Below, piece after piece: positions 48,671-61,699 of a stretch of DNA of 64,000 nt. Source of the stretch: Dendrocalamus latiflorus. Taxonomy: Eukaryota > Streptophyta > Magnoliopsida > Poales > Poaceae. Positions within the stretch are counted from its first letter, which is position 1. Every line of letters starts with the position of its first letter. Below the pieces are notes generated by a model, which was given only the letters and a program-made list of their open reading frames with translations, had not been told where the DNA came from and did not search any database. The translations under genes were made by a program, and so were the position numbers. The DNA lies in NCBI GenBank assembly GCA_017311315.1, contig CM029654.1, positions 25,317,879 to 25,381,878 of the forward strand, written 5' to 3'.

Positions 48671-48891
48671 GGGTTCTTTTCAGCTTTTACTTATCATTTT
48701 CTGCTACATTAACTAACTTTCAAATAGTGTATTTTTTTTAAAGCGAGGTCTATAAGTCGATTGTAGTAGATATTGTATCGAGTTCAGCTATACTGACCAA
48801 AATCGCATGCGACTTTTTTCTCTTCGTACTGTCTCTCGCGAATAGCCATAATTCAAAAGCCATAAACCAAAGTTACTGTCCAAAAGAACCC
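48671..48891 (+). mobile_element. MITE, family A, best copy
   Basis: 221 bp with perfect 10-bp inverted ends, GGGTTCTTTT at 48,671 and AAAAGAACCC at 48,882-48,891. The interior carries the blocks shared with 3.4, 6.0 and 13.0 kb ('taactaactttcaaatagtg', 'gattgtagtagatattgta', 'cgagttcagct', 'actgtctctcgcgaatagcc'). No clear duplication of flanking bases. Non-coding. Confidence 0.7.
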
Positions 48892-49516
48892 ACTCATATT
48901 TTGGGAAGATGTCTCCAGGCTGTAGAATGTCATTTATAAGAAAACAAGAATGTGTATTTGAAATGCCATTTTACTAATGAAAAAAAATACAAAAATCCAC
49001 CTGAAAGTACATCAGGCTTTGATTTTCCTCCCGACACCTATTTTTATGGCACTTTTACCCTACAAGTACGCGATTGTTTGAAACTCCCCTTGCCGCCTGT
49101 TTTCATGCGATTTTTTTGATGGCGTGACCAACTTGGCTCTCCAGCATGGCGAGGTAGTCTTCTAGTATAGCATGAGGGGCTTTATGTCAGACATGCCATA
49201 GGGGAAGCCAACTGTTTCCCTCTTTGATGTACTCTAGGATGAACCTAAATTGGCAGACGACAGCACCAGACGGCCAAGGCATACCCATGTTACTCCCTAG
49301 GTCATCACCTTCGAGCCCAAGGTCACCTCTTCGTGGAGTTGCTCTGCCTCCTTATCTCTTCTTTGCTTCTTTGTGTCAAATCAGTCGGGCTGGAGAAGAA
49401 GACCAAACTAATTCAGTAGGTCAAACAAATTCACTACAATAAAAAGTCTAGTTCCAATAACTTCGCCGCACTGGAAGACCACTTCACCGCCCTGGAGAGT
49501 TAGGTTGGTCATGTCA
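48892..49516. other. No recognisable gene
   Basis: AT-rich, then moderately GC-rich near 49,260-49,400. The frame at 49,224-49,442 (+) has no family resemblance. Confidence 0.35.
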
Positions 49517-49835
49517 TTAGAGCACTCCCAATGCAGAAACTATGGATGGTTTCTATGGCATTAAATAAGGTGCCAAGTAAGCAAAATGCTGATGTGTCAT
49601 TGGAGTTAAGGAGGAGAGATAAGGAAATGATTTCTTATATAGACACCATGTCTACACAGGAACCAAGATAGAAAGAGCTGTGATAGGTAGATGATAGGAG
49701 AGAGAAGATAGATGATTGGATGAAAATTTTATTTGTAGAAACTATCCATTGGGAGTATAGTTTCTATGGGTAGTGTCTACATTAATTGGCAAGTATAGAA
49801 ACTATCTCATAATTTCTGTATTAGGAGTGCCCTTA
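49517..49835. mobile_element. Tourist-like (PIF/Harbinger) MITE
   Basis: 313 bp (49,520-49,832) flanked on both sides by TTA (49,517-49,519 and 49,833-49,835), the usual duplication of the PIF/Harbinger group. The ends are GAGCACTCCCAATGC and, on the inverse strand, GGGCACTCCTAATAC. The inside also pairs ('agaaactat' and 'atagtttct'). No coding content; depends on a transposase elsewhere. Confidence 0.88.
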
Positions 49836-51614
49836 GAAACCACATGAAAATAAGCGGCAGGGTAAGTTTTAAACAACTGTGTACTAGTGGAGGATGAAAG
49901 TACAACAGAAATAGTTATAGGGGAGATCAAACTCCGATGTACTTCTATGTGGTTTTTTATGTGCAATTTTTCCTTTTAATAAAGTCTAAAATTAACGATG
50001 TAGTACATTATTATGCCTGCATACCGACGATAAAGCTCTAAAACAGGTGTCGGAAAGCAAGGGGAAAAGGCAATGTACCAAACAGCGCAGAAACTAACAT
50101 GAGCTTGCATGCATGCACATATCAGCTTCTCCGCAGTTCCCACTAAACCCCAAAAGTTAGATTTGTCGGAAAACATACAGTTTTTAGCTCAAGATTCCAC
50201 TTGGCTGGAATAATCAAAATCTCTATGGCTACCCCCTCGTGCATGTTCTGCCGACAAGCTTTGGAAGCAACGTGGCTAGATTCTTCAAAGGCGACTAAAG
50301 ATCACCACGGCTCCGTGTCACTCTAAAAGCGATCATACATGCTCCTACTGTACACGACAAGCACCAAACAGAATAAAACTAAGCTAGCAGCACAAGCGTA
50401 ATTAGGCATCTAACTAAGCCAATTAGGTCTTCTTCGCAAAAAAAGAAACTGCCTACAATTTACTTGTGCTATAGAGGTGTGTACGTGAATTGAAATTTTT
50501 TGTTGCCGTAGGTACATATACTGCCTACTTATGGCTGGTTGCCTCTCGAAAGGAGGATTTAGGGGTCCTCTCGATGTGTACATGATGTACTTTTGCAAAT
50601 CAAAAGAGGCAGCAGAAGTAGGTAGGTATGTGATCATGATCGTGTTGTTCTTCTCTTTGGACGGTCTGTCCCTCGACAATGTCACTCATGGCCGCGCGCG
50701 CAGTCCGGATCCTAATTAACAATTATGATCCGTAGCTAATTTGCTGCCAAGCTAGTGATTAATTAACAAAAACTGAGCCGCGCGGTCGTGTTTAAGGTCT
50801 TTTCCGGCTTGTCCCGTTGCGTGCTTGCATATGATCACCCCTCTCCAGACTGGCTAATTGACTGGCTAATCAGGCTCAATCATTGCTGATTAGCTAGGAG
50901 AGTTCCTTCAAAGTGGTACACGGTTGGCCCATGTAAGCTAGCACTTACATAGATATAAGGCTAATAACAACATCTTTCTTGTTTGCACAACTAAACTTTG
51001 CTATGAAAGGGAACAGGAGTTGAAAATTTTGAAATATGGATCGAGAGCATGTAACAATATTTTTATTAATTGCTTGAATGGTAGAATCAGATGGGTTCGC
51101 GTATGATATTTCATCTGTTAGAACCGTAACTGTCTTGACGAATCATTTTTAAGACTCTTGAGTCTTTACAAATTAGCTAGGTTGCGGAGAATCGCAACTC
51201 GTAAGGCTCTATCACTCAGGTCAAAACTCTAACTACCTTTACTATAACCGCTCAGCCTTTTTTACAACATTTAAATAAGAAGCGGAACGTACATATCGTA
51301 ATAGTTACACTAAATTTGATTGTCTCAATGTACTTACCTACATTAATGAACTTATATTGCGAATAGGGGAAGTATTTAAGTAAGAGAATTTCGTTGAGTA
51401 AAATGCACTAGCTAATTAAAGGTATTTAAATTTGTGCAGTTGTGTGCCGGCTAGGTTTCTAAACGTTGAAGCATATCTCCGTGAATCGATCAAGTTAGTC
51501 ATTTTGATGGTTACATTAATTGACCGGTAGAAATTGTTGCACCTCTGCCCGTGATGCATCATGCCAATTAGGTCCACGAGTTAACTTAAAACAAACGTAA
51601 TAACACGTACAAGA
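49836..51614. other. No recognisable gene
   Basis: Mixed AT-rich sequence; open frames are short and without family motifs. No element ends found. Confidence 0.35.
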
Positions 51615-51617
51615 CTA

Positions 51618-52873
51618 CACTACTAAAAGCTCATAATAGATGGTTCGGAACGTCACCACAGATGGTTTCCTGAACCATTTATGCTTATGGGTCAGTAATG
51701 CCCTAAGGGCATTATAGACGGTTTTTAAACCGTCTGTGATAATTCTTAACTAGAACCGTCTGTGATAACTTATAACAGACGGTTCTTACTATGAACCATC
51801 TGTGATAGTCTATTATCAACGGTTCTTACTATGAACCATCTGTGATTGCATTCTCGCGATATCATAAATAGACATTCTTCAGTTCATTAATATTCTCTAA
51901 TTGCGCTATAAAACAACGCAATCAGAGAATGCAGATGAACCAAAGTAGGCCTATTTATGATTTGCACCATGTCTTTGGTGGGTCGTGGTCACATGTCGTG
52001 GTCGTAGGCGCACGGTCATAAGCTGTGGTCGTATGTGTCTAGTCTGTTAGCAGCAATGTGCGCCACTTCATCCTACAATAAAACATGAATTTCAACAAGG
52101 ACCAAAACCCTAGCCATCCACCAATCATCATAAGAACTAGTTAAGGCATCAACAATTAATTTTCACATGCACGAGCATTAATATTTACATGGACAAAACC
52201 CTAGCCATCCAATAATTTCGTAATTTCATATCCGAGCATCAAGAAAGAGAGGAGAGAGGTGGGGGATATATCATTGGCGATGAAGGAGAGATCAGCGGCA
52301 GCAGCGTCACCGTGTTGTGTCATGACGGTGACACTGTACAAAACACTCTTACGATAAGAGTGCCTTATGCAGTGAACCGTGGCACCACAATTTGTGATGG
52401 AGGAGCTCAGGGAGGTAGTTGGCGTTGTTGGGGGAGACATCGCTTCGATTGGTTTGGGGGAGCTAGCTAGGTGGCACTTCGGTTTGGAGTGTTTGGGGGG
52501 AGGCGTTTGGGCAGCATATATAAGGGCATTTGGGTAGTCGAACCGGTCAGTAGTTGAGAGGTCGTGACGCTACTTCAGTTTGAATAAAGGGGGCGGCAAA
52601 ATTAGGTGGCAAAATATCACAGACTGTTTTTAATCAAAACGTTTGTGAAGAGATAATATCATAGATGGTTCTTGTTGAAAACCGTCTGTGATACTTCACA
52701 AATGGTTTTCAACACGAACCGTCTGTAATATTATCTCTTCACAGATGGTTTTTAGTGCTGCTAGTAACACAGACAGTCACTAATCCAAACCGTCTATGAT
52801 TATATTTAATACTGATAGTTTTGGTCAACTGTCTGTGATGAGACATCAAGTGTTAACCTTTTTTATAGTAGTG
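51618..52873. mobile_element. Non-autonomous CACTA element with CTA duplication
   Basis: Starts CACTACTAAAAGC at 51,618 and ends ctttttt-atagtagtg at 52,873, the inverse of a CACTA tip. It is flanked by CTA at 51,615-51,617 and 52,874-52,876, a 3-bp duplication as expected for CACTA. Both ends (51,640-51,850 and 52,610-52,850) hold many direct and inverted copies of the motif ATCACAGACGGTT and its variants, the likely transposase-binding sites. The core (51,950-52,560) has no transposase but is partly alike to the core of the element at 54.6 kb. Length 1,256 bp. Confidence 0.92.
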
Positions 52874-53459
52874 CTATATGTGAAAATAACTTGACTTATA
52901 GGAGACATTTGATTTAGAGACCTGGCCAAACTAACTAATTTGGCATGTATATGAGTGAGATGTTTTGTGTGGGTTGGAATGTACTATCTCCAATCACAAA
53001 AAATGATGTTTTGGGTATTGATGCAATTTTCTTTCACACAACTTTGATTACTAATTTCTATTTTACTAATATTTTTGAAACATCACATAGCTATGTCTGG
53101 TCAAAAATAGATGTTGTTTCAATTAGTTTAGGTTTGGAAAACATGAGTTGATTTGGTTATCATGGCAATATTTTCTACCAAATGCCTCTATTAATTTACT
53201 TATTGGAAGAGAGTACGATGCCCAATTATACAACACCATAGTTCAGGGATAAACTAGACCTTCTCATTTGTAATTCAATTGTACGCATATAAAAGGTTCA
53301 CTGATTTTCAAGTTCAGGAGCACAATTAGGGCAACTACAGATGGACACATGGATGCAGGTAAGCTCTTCTGTGGTAAAACACAAAATGTTGTAATTGTAC
53401 AAGTAGCGATAACCATGTCAAGTACAAATATTAAAGTATGTACTTCCAAACAATGTAAG

Positions 53460-54611
53460 TTTGTTGGACCCGATACGGCGATGAGAGGGAGGGGGGTTTA
53501 AATGATACCTTCAAATTCAACATCCCAAATGGTATTCTAAAACTTTCACTACATTAGCTACTATAAGCTAGGAACATTAGATTTGCTCACCAACAAAGAA
53601 CTCACGAAAACATGAAAGCAAATAGACTTTTCCTCTAGACTGGTCGGGACACTATGAGGGAGTGGTTAGACCAGCCGAGTGGTCTAACTGCCAGAGATGA
53701 CTGGTCTGACCAGCCTCCGGTCAGATCGCAGGTTGGGGGGCGGTCGGACTACACCCATGTTTCTAGAACTGAAAATCAGCCTGAGCTAAAACAAAAAAAA
53801 TGCATTTGAAAATAATTTAAAGCTTTGCATACATCTTGCTGAGGATCTCAGAAGCCTAATCCACCTAAGGATCATATGGATCTTGGCTAAAGTTTCAACA
53901 TTTCCTCCAAGACAAGGTTACACCAAAACCAGACAAAACTTAAGAGCTTGAGATATGACATGCTCATGAGTTGAGGATAACAAAGATGGTTCTAGATGAG
54001 TTTCCATATATTATAGCAAGTAAGATTATCCAAAGATTCAAGATCAAAACCCTAGGAACAAGATATCACTAGAAGGGCTTCAAATCGAACCAAATCGGGC
54101 AACCTTTAAGATCTTGTTATAGCTAGTCCTTATATGGATGAAATATAATCCTCATGAGGCATCTCCATCACTTACACATCCTTGAAACCCAGCAAGATTA
54201 AGAGAGAAGGAGAGAGGACAAAACACCAACCAAAACAAGTGCAAAAACAAGAGCAAGAACACATCATGTCGGATAAACAAGATTGATTTATTACAACTTT
54301 TAGATAAATATTTTGCAATCACTCTACTATGGAGGATAGAGCTCTCACAAGAGCACTCACATAAAACTTCCACCACCAGGAAGTCTCTCTCCCTCAAACC
54401 CCTAGTGAATGGATGGTTGGTTTGTTGGTTAGTTACCACATGCCTCCAACCCCTTTCACTCATATAGATGGAGCAACCAACCCACATATAATTCTAATAG
54501 ATACTATCCAATAGCATAACTGGGGAATCCATTAACCCCACACACACTAGGTTTTACACTTATACATGACTTATGTATGCTTCTCAAAGCACATAAGCTC
54601 AACCTGCTAAT
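53460..54611. mobile_element. SIRE/Maximus-like copia sequence, left part
   Basis: A 'tgttggacccgatacggcgatgagagggagggggg' phrase at 53,463 resembles the start of LTRs of large grass copia elements, followed by 'gactggtcgggac', 'ggtcagatcgcaggtt' and similar 'accagcctccggtc' phrases. It continues beyond the CACTA element, at 56,037. No coding domains are visible. Confidence in the family is low. Confidence 0.35.
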
Positions 54612-56036
54612 GAGCACTATTACAAAAAGGGTCATCATAGACGGTTTGGAACTGTCATCACAGACGGTTTTCTGAATCATCTAAATTTATGGGTCAACAA
54701 TAATCAGAGGTTATCACAGACGGTTTGTGAGCTATCTGTGATACTCTAACATCACAGATGGCTCGAAGTAAAAACCGTCTGTGATACTCTAATATCACAG
54801 ATGATTCTAACTACCAACCGTCTATGATGGGTGAGTATCTCAGATGATTGTAATATATAACTGTCTATGATAGTCCTTCATAGATAGTTTATACCACAAA
54901 ACTATCTGTGATAGTTCATACTATACCTAAATTTTTCTGTTTTTTTGGCTAGCCTCAAGAAATGTTAGCTATGCCCTTTGAAAACAAGCAAATACAACAG
55001 CAAACACAACAACACATTCCATTAGAATCCACCATTACAACATCACAAGATAATGAATATGTTACCCATCTAACATAGCAAGAACATGACAAGAACACAT
55101 CTCTTAATTCTACGATTCCTAATCCCGTGAACCCAACTCTTAAACATGGCAAGAACACGTCTCCTAATCCTACGAACCCAACTCTTAAACATGGCAAGAA
55201 CACATCTCCTAATCCTACAAACTCATGGCAAAAACATAGAAGAAGGAGAGATCCTAGCAGCGTGCGAGCTAGATGTCCTTGACGCTGACTTGAGCACCGT
55301 CTTGGTAGCTATCTGCTTCCGTGGTGTCTTGCAATGAAGGAGAGGTGGCGGTAGCATCACATTTGTGTCACGACGGTGAAACTTCAGGAGACACTCTTAC
55401 GACATTTACAACAAAAGTGTCTTGTGCAGTGGACTATGGTGTCACAATGGAGGCACTAGCTCATGACGGTAGTTAGTATCGTTGAGGAACAAGTTAGGAG
55501 TGGATGAACTAGCTATGAGTAGCCGGTAGAACTCACGCATCTTGGAGTGAAAAGGAGAGGGGGAGTAACTAATAAGGGGCAAGAGGTGACAGGAACTGGT
55601 GTTGTCGTTCGATGCAGAGAGAATGAACAGGTGAGATTAGAATCCTGGGGGAGATGCCGCGGATCGGTGTCATGGCATTATTAGAGATGGCTTGTTATAT
55701 GAACCATCTGTGATAGTGTACATATCACAGACGGTTCTTATAAATAAACGTATGTGAATTATCACAGATAGTTATTAATACGAACCATCTGTGATGTCTT
55801 GCATTATTAAAGACAGTTTATACTATCAACCATCTGTGATATTTTTACAGATGGTTATTAATACGAACTGTTTGTGATGTCTTGCTTTATCACAGACGAT
55901 TCGTATAAATAACCATCTTTCAAAATATCACAGACGGTTGTAAGTATAAACCGTCTGTGATAGTTGCAGCACAGACGGTTCATAGGAACCGTCCATGATG
56001 TAGCCATCCAGTATAGCCTCTTTTGTAGTAGTGGAG
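54612..56036. mobile_element. Non-autonomous CACTA element with GAG duplication
   Basis: Element 54,615-56,033 (1,419 bp): start CACTATTACAAAAAGGG, end cctcttttgtagtagtg (inverse CACTACTACAAAAGAGG). GAG flanks both sides (54,612-54,614 and 56,034-56,036). Subterminal arrays of ATCACAGACGGTT-type motifs lie at 54,640-54,930 and 55,680-56,000. Its right ~350 bp closely match 11,040-11,440 (TNP2-bearing copy). The core (55,200-55,600) shares blocks with the core of the 51.6-kb element ('gtgca.tg.ac', 'acaat', 'agctca'). No transposase inside. Confidence 0.93.
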
Positions 56037-57720
56037 TATGCTTTCCATCCACTTGGCCTCCTCAACATCTCCTTGAACTAAACCGTTCTTCCAACACTCT
56101 CTAAGCACCACGATTTTGGTTCCATCACTATTTCCGATATTTTGGTTTCCATGCCAAAACACCATCACTTTCACCGAGGACCTAACCTCTTTTCCGAGCT
56201 AAGTCCATGGTCATATCCTCCTTTCCAAGCAATCTTCATGCCTGTAATGTGTAGGTTCACCAATGGTTCATGCATTGGCAATTCTCTCCATGTCAGCTCC
56301 CCCTCGACCACGCCTCACTTTCCCCGACTGCACCATTTGATGAACCATTCCTCAAATCTTCCCTTCAATATCCCTAGTCTTTCCTGTGCCTGGCTTAAGC
56401 TCAACCATACTGCTTGACTTCCTTGACTGTAGCTCAGCTCATCCCCAACCTAGTCCCGGTCCATGCTATCGACCATAGTTGCCTCCAAGCTTCCTACACA
56501 TCAAAAACCAAGAAATGTTTTTAGGTATAAGTTCTTCACAATTTGACCAATGTTAGTTTAAATATGCTTCATGCACCATGAATGCAATGACCTTGGACTC
56601 CAAAAGTCAACACATGACCATTTCCCCCAAATATCCAAAATCTCTCAGATACGTTTAGACAAAACCAGTTTGAGCACCATTGGGTGGCTGGTCAGACTGC
56701 TAGCCCCAGTCGAATCACCTCCATGGTCGGCTTGACCGCTATGGTTGAGCACATAGAAAACACCTCTCTGAAAAATTAGCCACCAACTAGAAACCAATCA
56801 TATCACATCAGCGGTCCAACCTCCAACCAAAATCCAGTCATACCAGTCCTACGGTCAGACCCCTAGCTGGTCAAACCGCCCTTGACTGACAGCACATTTG
56901 AAAACTTGTAAACTTTCGCAAATTCAAACTTCAACTAGACACAATTGCCAATTTTTCAACACAAATGAATTATTGACATTCTCAACATGGTTCTACAATC
57001 TCCCTCTTAATAAACAGATTGGTAATACCTCCAAAAATGCAAATAAGAGCACAATCGAGTTGATTTTGGAAAAAAAAACAGGTTCATTTGTGAAAGAGAG
57101 CTCCTCTTGGTGCATAAAATGTAAACAAGACTGAAAATACCAAGTGAGCAAGAAAAAAAAGTAAAGAGCAAGTTTTCTACAAAAAGCTTCAACTTCACGA
57201 AGAGAAAGGGATATCTCACTCTGTGTCCATTGAAAGAATAATTGTTTTATTTGAACTTGGTCATAGTGAGAAGAGATCAAGCAAAATTAAGAAAAGCTCA
57301 AGAAAGCCACAAAAGCTCAAAAACCACTTTTAGCTCCGCACTTTGTGCTAATGCTTAATTTTACCATTTTAGGATTAATTCTCCCCTTATAGAAATTCTT
57401 AGTCTTTTGGGCAAGATTTCCCCCTTTAAAGAACAACGAGCATTTTTGGGCATACATTCTCCCCCTTAGAAAATGAATTCATCAAGGTTCAAATTCTTCT
57501 CTATTTATTTAATGCAATTGATTCAAGAGACAAATTCTCCCCTTTTGAAAAGATAGAGGGGCAAAGAGGAAATGTAAGAAAGAGCATGATGCAAATACAA
57601 TGGCTGTAATTTATTAATTTTATCTTAACAAGGAGTTATGCAGAGTATCCATGTTGATTCAAACAAGAATTACCATAAGCCATAAAATAAGTAAGTTATC
57701 TAGATTATGATAATTGATAT
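56037..57720. mobile_element. SIRE/Maximus-like copia sequence, right part
   Basis: Continues the block interrupted by the CACTA element. Contains 'ccagtcgaatcacctccatggtcgg'-type phrases and 'cattctcccccttagaaaatg' and 'attctccccttttgaaaag' stretches (57,450-57,550), like those near 37.4 kb. No coding domains recognised; ends not defined. Confidence 0.35.
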
Positions 57721-58429
57721 ATACACTACCAAAATGGGATCATTACAGACAGTTTGTAACCCTCATCAGAGATGGTTTTTGAACCGTTTGATTTATTACG
57801 TCAGTGATAATAGGTGGTTATCATAAATAGCTCCCAAATTGTCTGTGATAAGTCACAACATAAACGGTTTTAAAAATAACTGTATGTGATATCCAACATA
57901 TCACAGACGAGTAATACAAAAAACCATCTGTGATCGTCTATGCATCACAGATGGTTTTGTGTTAGAAATTGTATGTGATAGTTCTTTGTATAGCTAATTT
58001 TTTGGCTAGTCTTAGGAAATGCTAGCCACACCCTCTAAAAATAAGCAAGAAGATTATGGATAAATGACAGATAAATGAATTATAACTCAAAGTGATTTAT
58101 AACTCAAAGATAGTTATAATTCAAAATCAATTACAAAAGAATGTTCATGTATTGTCTCCAGAGTTACAATTGAATTACAACTCAAAGTGAATTACAATTG
58201 AATCAAATGTTTGAACATGTATTAATCGATGTCGCCAGAGTAAAACTCTCCTTTGTTGTCAATGACCTCCATTATCAAGAAGGTGGAGAGCCATCCTTGA
58301 ATATCCAAGAGTTCATTTAGATAAAATGTACTTGATTTGATTGTCATGCCCTATCACTAGGAGGAGTAAAGTTGTAATCATTTATATTTAAATTAATAAT
58401 TAGGAAATAATTATTGTGAAATTGGCAAA

Positions 58430-60000
58430 CCTATTGCATATGACAACAAACGTAGAATACACATAGGTTACTTTGTAGCTGCTGGTGGCATTGCAAAAAT
58501 AAAATTACATACATAAATATAGTCAATACGAGATGCATTATTACAAAGTGTGATATTGGATTATTGTGTTGTAACGGGTATTGGAAATCATGCCCTGTGT
58601 TGCAGTGTGGCACTTGATTTCTTGTGTCTCCCTATACTGGTAACATAGACGTTGAATGACCTATGTGATTCCAAAAAATTATCCTCGGTAATTGCAAATG
58701 AAGGGAAAACTACAATATAGTTATCCATGGAGAAAATGAGCATACCTGTTGAGTGTTTACTCATGTGTGTCACTATAGTCATTAAACCTAAGTTCATGTT
58801 ACGTATAAAGTACAAATAAAATTTGCATAGCAACTAGTGAAGTACATACCCCTAGATGTAGGGCACCAGTATGTAGTCCTTGTTGCCCTGAGCAAGCAAT
58901 CATGTCGTTATGTAATTCTCGACATAGGATACGTCTTGGGTGATGCATTGATTAGAGATCAAGTGTGGGTTAAGGAAACCCACCGGTTCTTGTGATCATT
59001 GGGCTTTTTGCATCATATATCTATACATAAGCAATGAGTTATGACATTTATTGGCATTACATGAATATAGAACTTGATTGTACACACTTACAGTATCCAA
59101 CATCATAGAAGTGAGGCGTCAAGGTTGAATGGTTGAAATAAGTCATCGAAGCCCACGACAAAGAAGTCTGACTCATGTTGAAAATGCCTCTTCATGTTTC
59201 TAATAGTGAATCCAGTAGGCCTGTTTGTCCTCTGCTCATTGGTCCTTTGCATGTACAAGGCATGCAAACTCCTGCAACCCATTCTAAGGCGGGGTACTAG
59301 TGTGTCAGGGACCAACGATATTCCGAGGGAGAACGTCCAGGGCTTGCAAGGTGCCGTAGTGTTCTTCTATTTGGCCTTAGTGCCTTGCCTATAATACATC
59401 TTCTTGGGAGACGACTAGGCACGCTTTTCTTGTTTCTTTGGCATCATCTCCACAGAAGCTGTTACGCCGGCCTTCTAAAGTGGAGGTTGAGGTGGAGTCA
59501 TTGAGGGTTCTACTGGAAAGGCATGATCATGTAGAGATCGCGGCATTGCAGAGTCCAGGGTGATATCTCTCTTGGTCCACTTGACAAAAGTGTGCACGAC
59601 ATTCCGTAGTGTTATGATGTCATTGTTCGAGGGCTTCTCCAGTGGGACAGCCATGAAAGGGTCATATACCATGTCCACCTGGACCTTGGCACAATGCTGC
59701 GCCAGCTAGGCCCTGTGTAGCACTATCCCTTCCTGGCATAGAAACACCATTCCCCATCCAGCCTTAATACGAATTAACCCAACCAACCTCACATGGAGCT
59801 TGCAGGGCATGGGCTCCTACAAAATGATACACAATTAGCTAAGACGCCCTACAGGTCTATCTTTGGAGCATTCCAGAGATATACATTACCTGGATTTCAT
59901 CGATTGAAAGTCACGTGTTGCTTTGGTTAGATTGGTGTGTAGATGTGTCGAGACCTGAATATGCAAATCCGGACTCTCTGTGTATACTACACTAGTCCAG
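58430..60000 (-). pseudogene. CACTA accessory ORF, C-terminal (Ulp1-like protease) part
   Basis: From right to left: 'EPMPCKLHVRL' (59,818-59,790), 'MDMVYDPFMAVPLEKPSN' with 'VKWTKRDITL' (59,678-59,560), 'HALYMQRTNE' with 'FFVVGFDDLFQPFNLDA' (59,280-59,110), and near 58,480 'CHQQLQSNLCVFYVC', the Cys-containing box of Ulp1/C48-like cysteine proteases. This order matches the large accessory protein that many grass CACTA elements carry next to TNP2. Several frames are broken. The function in transposition is not settled. Confidence 0.6.
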
Positions 60001-61695
60001 GATCACGCTAGTGCATAATATGGAAACATAGATAGAATATCAACCATATTCATGGTTAACCAAGAAGAAGGCTCAAATATAAATAATTACCAGAGTTGCG
60101 ACCTTATGGCCAAGTTTACACTTTAACAGCAGGAAGGGCTTAACAGAACTAGTAGCAGAAACACAACAAAACGAAGTGGCCATCTGACATGCTCACTGGC
60201 AATCGGGTCAATCAGAGCTAGGACAGAGAAAAAAAATCATGCTCAATTTTAAATGAATTTAGAAAAAAGAATCGGTTCAATCAAAGCTAGGACAGAGAAG
60301 AACGGGCTCTCGGAAGATTTAAATCTAAAGAAAAGGAAAAAAGGATTTATTGGAATTATTTTTCTAAAGAAAAATCCTAATTGTGATGTCAGTAGCTAAT
60401 TTCTTTTTTGGCTGAATTATTTTTCTAAAGGAAAATAGGGATTATGACATCATCACTGACGTGGCAGTTGACTGGGCTTCTAGGGCTGACGTGGCATGAC
60501 ACATGACATGACACGTGGCACTAGGGTTGAGGTGGGAGGGTGACATGGCATGACATAGGGTAGACGACGTGGCATCTCACGTGGCATGGTGGCATGGCTT
60601 GGATGGCTGACGTAGTAGACACGTAGGATTAGGGCTGACGTGGACGCTGATGTGGCTCGCTGCACCATGGGCTCGTTCCATGGAGAAGCCGAAGGGTCGA
60701 CCGGCGTGGTGCAGTGATGTCACAGATATCCAACAGTGGGGAAAGGGCCAAGTTGATGAATCACGATAGTCAGATTGGGTTGTCGGCATAGATTTGATCA
60801 GATGGTCGCTGAGATGATCGGACGACCGAGATGACGACACGTGAACTAAGGGGCGTGGTGCTCACGCGGAATGGGGCGATGGGCAGGGCGACTGAGGGGC
60901 AACAATGGACTAGTCAATAGTGAAGGAAGATGGGGAAGGGGCACAGGCTCGGTGGCTCACTGGTTAGCGTGAAGGACGGCGGTGATAACCAAGGTAAAGG
61001 CGACGGTGCACGACGATTATGGCTCGGGCAGTGAGACTCGGGAATGGCGGTGCAGGCAGACAGCACCAGAGACATTGATGGCCTGGCTCGATAGTGTGCA
61101 TAGACGTTGAGGTGGTAGTGACTCGAAAGTTGCAGAACCTGAGGGGATGGCTTGGCTATTTATACCCAAACCTTGAAGAGTCCACGGTGGGCACGGACAT
61201 TGAGTCTGGGGCGGAGATGTGTAGATGTCAAGATGATTCATCTCACACATGGCGGCACCAAATGGGGATGATGAACAATGCTTGGGGCTCTGGATGCGCG
61301 ACACGTAGTGCCCGGTAGAATCGGACGACTGAAGCGGTGAGCGGTCGGATGATTGACACACGGACGACAGGATGTGGCTGCAGGTAGACTAGGCTGGGTC
61401 AGGCTTTAGGGTTTCAGCCCAAGAGGCTGTTAGGGGTTTTTGAGGATTTTCTAATTTCAGAAATTGAAATAAATCCAATTAAGCTATAGAAAATAGCAAA
61501 TAAACCCAAAAAACTTCTTGAAGCACAAGGAACCCAAATGAAATACTTTCAACAATAATTAAAGTTCAATTTAGTCACATTAAATCCTTTTAATTAATAA
61601 AAAATATATTTAAGCTTTAATTAAATCTAGAGAATCCAAATGGTGAATTTTATTTCAAAAGCTTCAAAGAAATTTTGAAAAACAGGATGTTACAA
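60000..61695 (-). mobile_element. LTR-type insertion inside the CACTA gene
   Basis: On the minus strand, sequence from 61,694 reads TGTAACATCCTGTTTTT, the start of a common class of grass gypsy LTRs. It interrupts the CACTA frame just after '...EVAACL'-like coding (61,710). The inside has AT-rich (61,440-61,690) and GC-rich parts (60,440-61,400) with several 'gacgtggca' and 'tgacatggc' phrases. The left end (near 60,000) and target duplication were not found. It may be a solo LTR. Confidence 0.45.
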
Positions 61696-61699
61696 GGCA

